Below are positions 63,097-64,000 of a stretch of 64,000 bases of DNA, in pieces (within the stretch, counting starts at the first letter, position 1; each line of letters begins with the position of its first letter). The stretch is from positions 124,001 through 188,000 of the forward strand of contig NZ_JGVU02000001.1 of NCBI RefSeq assembly GCF_000708755.2, read 5' to 3'. Source of the DNA: Metabacillus indicus LMG 22858 (lineage in GTDB: Bacteria > Bacillota > Bacilli > Bacillales > Bacillaceae). The position numbers and the translations under genes were made by a program. The notes beneath the pieces are model-generated. The model saw only the letters and a list, made by a program, of their open reading frames with translations. It made no database searches and had not been told where the DNA came from.

Positions 63097-63133
63097 AAAA
63101 AACCTTTGCCGAATGCAGGCAAAGGTTTTTTTA
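63097..63133 (+). terminator. Second terminator between riboswitch and first gene
   Basis: AAAAAACCTTTGCC and GGCAAAGGTTTTTTT pair around GAATGCA. It starts only 11 nt after the first terminator and carries a CCTTT/AAAGG stem like it. Confidence 0.8.
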
Positions 63134-63165
63134 TTCGAAATTTCCTGAATGAGGTGTGAGAGCGA

Positions 63166-63300
63166 ATGAAAAAGATTCGATGGTCCATTGAAAAATTAAC
63201 CCGTGAAAACAAAGAGGAGCTGCTGAAAGATAAAAACAAGCTTGAACTAATAGAGCAGCGCATTGATGACAAGCACACGAAAAAAATAGGAATGAAATAG
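63166..63300 (+). CDS. FbpB-family small basic protein
   Basis: This 44-residue protein (MKKIRWSIEKLTRENKEELL…) is small, basic and helical, like the FbpB family of Bacillus, whose founding member works with the iron-sparing RNA FsrA. GAGGTG is 9 nt from the ATG. It is the first gene behind the Mn riboswitch, 11 bp from the Spo0M-like gene. The family call rests on size and the pattern ENK-EELL-D…IE-RID-K. Confidence 0.7.
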   Translation: MKKIRWSIEKLTRENKEELLKDKNKLELIEQRIDDKHTKKIGMK

Positions 63301-63311
63301 GAGGAATGAAG

Positions 63312-63707
63312 ATGATTCTAAGAAAATATATGTCTATTCTAGGTATTGGTTCTGCTCAAATTGATTTAATCCTCAACAAGGAAGAGTTCAGTCCCGGTGA
63401 GTGCGTGAAAGGATACTTTTTAATAAAAGGCGGTGTGATTGAGCAGCAGCTTAAGCGGATTGACTGTGATTTGGTTGCGGCAGATCTGTCTGCAGGAAGT
63501 GAGGGTGTTCTTGAAACGGCCAATATTTTAACATCAAAGCAAATACAGGCTGATGAACAGAACCGGATTGATTTCGTGTTCCGGCTTCCTTTAAACCTTA
63601 CGGAGTCAAACGAGGAGAGGTCATACTTCTTTAATACCAGGCTGGTTTTTGATGAAGGTGTCATCAGCAAAGATCAAGACTTTATCACAGTAGTAAAGGG
63701 GGACTAA
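63312..63707 (+). CDS. Spo0M-like arrestin-fold protein (short)
   Basis: The 131-residue protein aligns with the N-terminal half of Spo0M (MSILGIGSAQIDLILNKEEFSPGECVKGYFLIKGGVIEQQLKRIDCDL), an arrestin-like fold. Spo0M is about 250 residues, so this is a one-domain version. ATG 63312 is 7 nt from AGGAGG; an ATG six bases earlier overlaps the site. It sits between the FbpB-like and ykoY genes, with 3 bp to the latter. Confidence 0.8.
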   Translation: MILRKYMSILGIGSAQIDLILNKEEFSPGECVKGYFLIKGGVIEQQLKRIDCDLVAADLSAGSEGVLETANILTSKQIQADEQNRIDFVFRLPLNLTESNEERSYFFNTRLVFDEGVISKDQDFITVVKGD

Positions 63708-63710
63708 CAG

Positions 63711-64000
63711 ATGGAATTAACATTGCTGATGGAATACGGATGGGTATTGCTGCTTTTGATTGCGATTGAAGGACTGCTTGCTGCAGATAACGCGCTTGTG
63801 CTTGCCATTATGGTCAAACACCTGCCGGAAGAACAGCGGAAAAAGGCTCTATTCTATGGACTCGCAGGTGCCTTTGTTTTCAGGTTCGGATCCTTGTTTG
63901 CAATCTCCTTCCTGGTGGACGTCTGGCAGGTTCAGGCAATTGGGGCTCTTTACTTGCTGTTTATTGCTGCAAATCATATCTTAAGAAAACTTGTTTTTAA
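63711..64000 (+). CDS. ykoY: TerC-family membrane protein YkoY (partial)
   Basis: The frame runs off the right edge; 96 residues are visible. It shows the TerC start (WVLLLLIAIEGLLAADNALVLAIMVKHLPEEQRKKALFYGLAGAFVFRF) with the conserved EGLLAADNA metal-site helix. TerC/YkoY proteins export manganese or metallate secreted enzymes and are classic targets of the yybP-ykoY riboswitch at 62967. GGGGGAC precedes the ATG. Confidence 0.92.
   Translation, partial: MELTLLMEYGWVLLLLIAIEGLLAADNALVLAIMVKHLPEEQRKKALFYGLAGAFVFRFGSLFAISFLVDVWQVQAIGALYLLFIAANHILRKLVF

Overview
The window looks like a chromosomal segment from a low-GC, spore-forming Bacillaceae, related to but not identical with Bacillus subtilis. 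Most genes match Bacillus families in sequence and often in order: ywcB-ywcA, ywaD, yndG-yndH-yndJ, des-desK-desR, a MarR/MMPL pair like ydgG-ydgH, yflT, a Spo0M-like gene, and ykoY behind a yybP-ykoY manganese riboswitch. Ribosome-binding sites are strong AGGAGG types, several starts are GTG or TTG, and intrinsic terminators are abundant. I saw no rRNA, tRNA, CRISPR array, transposase or phage gene.

Layout. 1-4.9 kb: an AraC-type regulator with a degenerate receiver-like domain (cut by the left edge), divergent from an acetate-type sodium symporter pair, then a secreted M28 aminopeptidase. 4.9-9.6 kb: a leftward yndGHJ-like membrane operon, a histidine phosphatase and an AraC/GyrI-like regulator. 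9.6-18.3 kb: a small Gly/Asn/Gln-repeat protein, a stressosome RsbR paralogue, DedA, FtsW, an acyl-CoA ligase, a NAT-like cysteine protein overlapping a Nudix gene, and a RodA-like SEDS protein. 18.5-28.3 kb: a sigma-H paralogue, a WGR protein, CatE, a DoxX protein behind Rex-type operators, the Des/DesK/DesR membrane-fluidity system, three DinB-fold proteins and a GNAT. 28.4-40.1 kb: a complete carbohydrate module (YesM/YesN-type two-component system, ABC importer, Gfo/Idh oxidoreductase, GH2 beta-galactosidase) with two cre-overlapped promoters. 40.2-62 kb: exporters (MFS, ABC, MMPL), lipoproteins, small enzymes, YebC, a sortase-anchored surface protein with its own sortase, and a phospholipase-D-like protein. 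62-64 kb: YiaA-like and DUF948 proteins, then the manganese-riboswitch operon, cut by the right edge.

The most unusual signal is non-coding. At least four intergenic spaces hold arrays of short tandem units (21.8-22.07, 25.77-26.33, 41.2-41.7 and 48.47-48.96 kb). The three long arrays have different unit sequences but the same period, 52 bp almost without exception. They also share a plan: a left arm, about half a unit, a complementary right arm, then a linker containing GCAG. The arm sequences differ between arrays but stay self-complementary, so the arrays look like one family of hairpin repeats that has diversified by compensatory change. A fragment at 61.8 kb resembles the 21.8-kb array.

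Other regulatory logic can be read directly. Two promoters of the sugar module share a 17-bp upstream box at identical spacing from a cre-overlapped -35, a candidate site for the adjacent YesN-type activator. A perfect Rex consensus and a large imperfect palindrome precede the doxX-family gene. A consensus sigma-B promoter precedes the yflT homologue. Direct-looking operators sit at the promoters of catE, ywaD, the acyl-CoA ligase, the ArsR-like regulator and marR.
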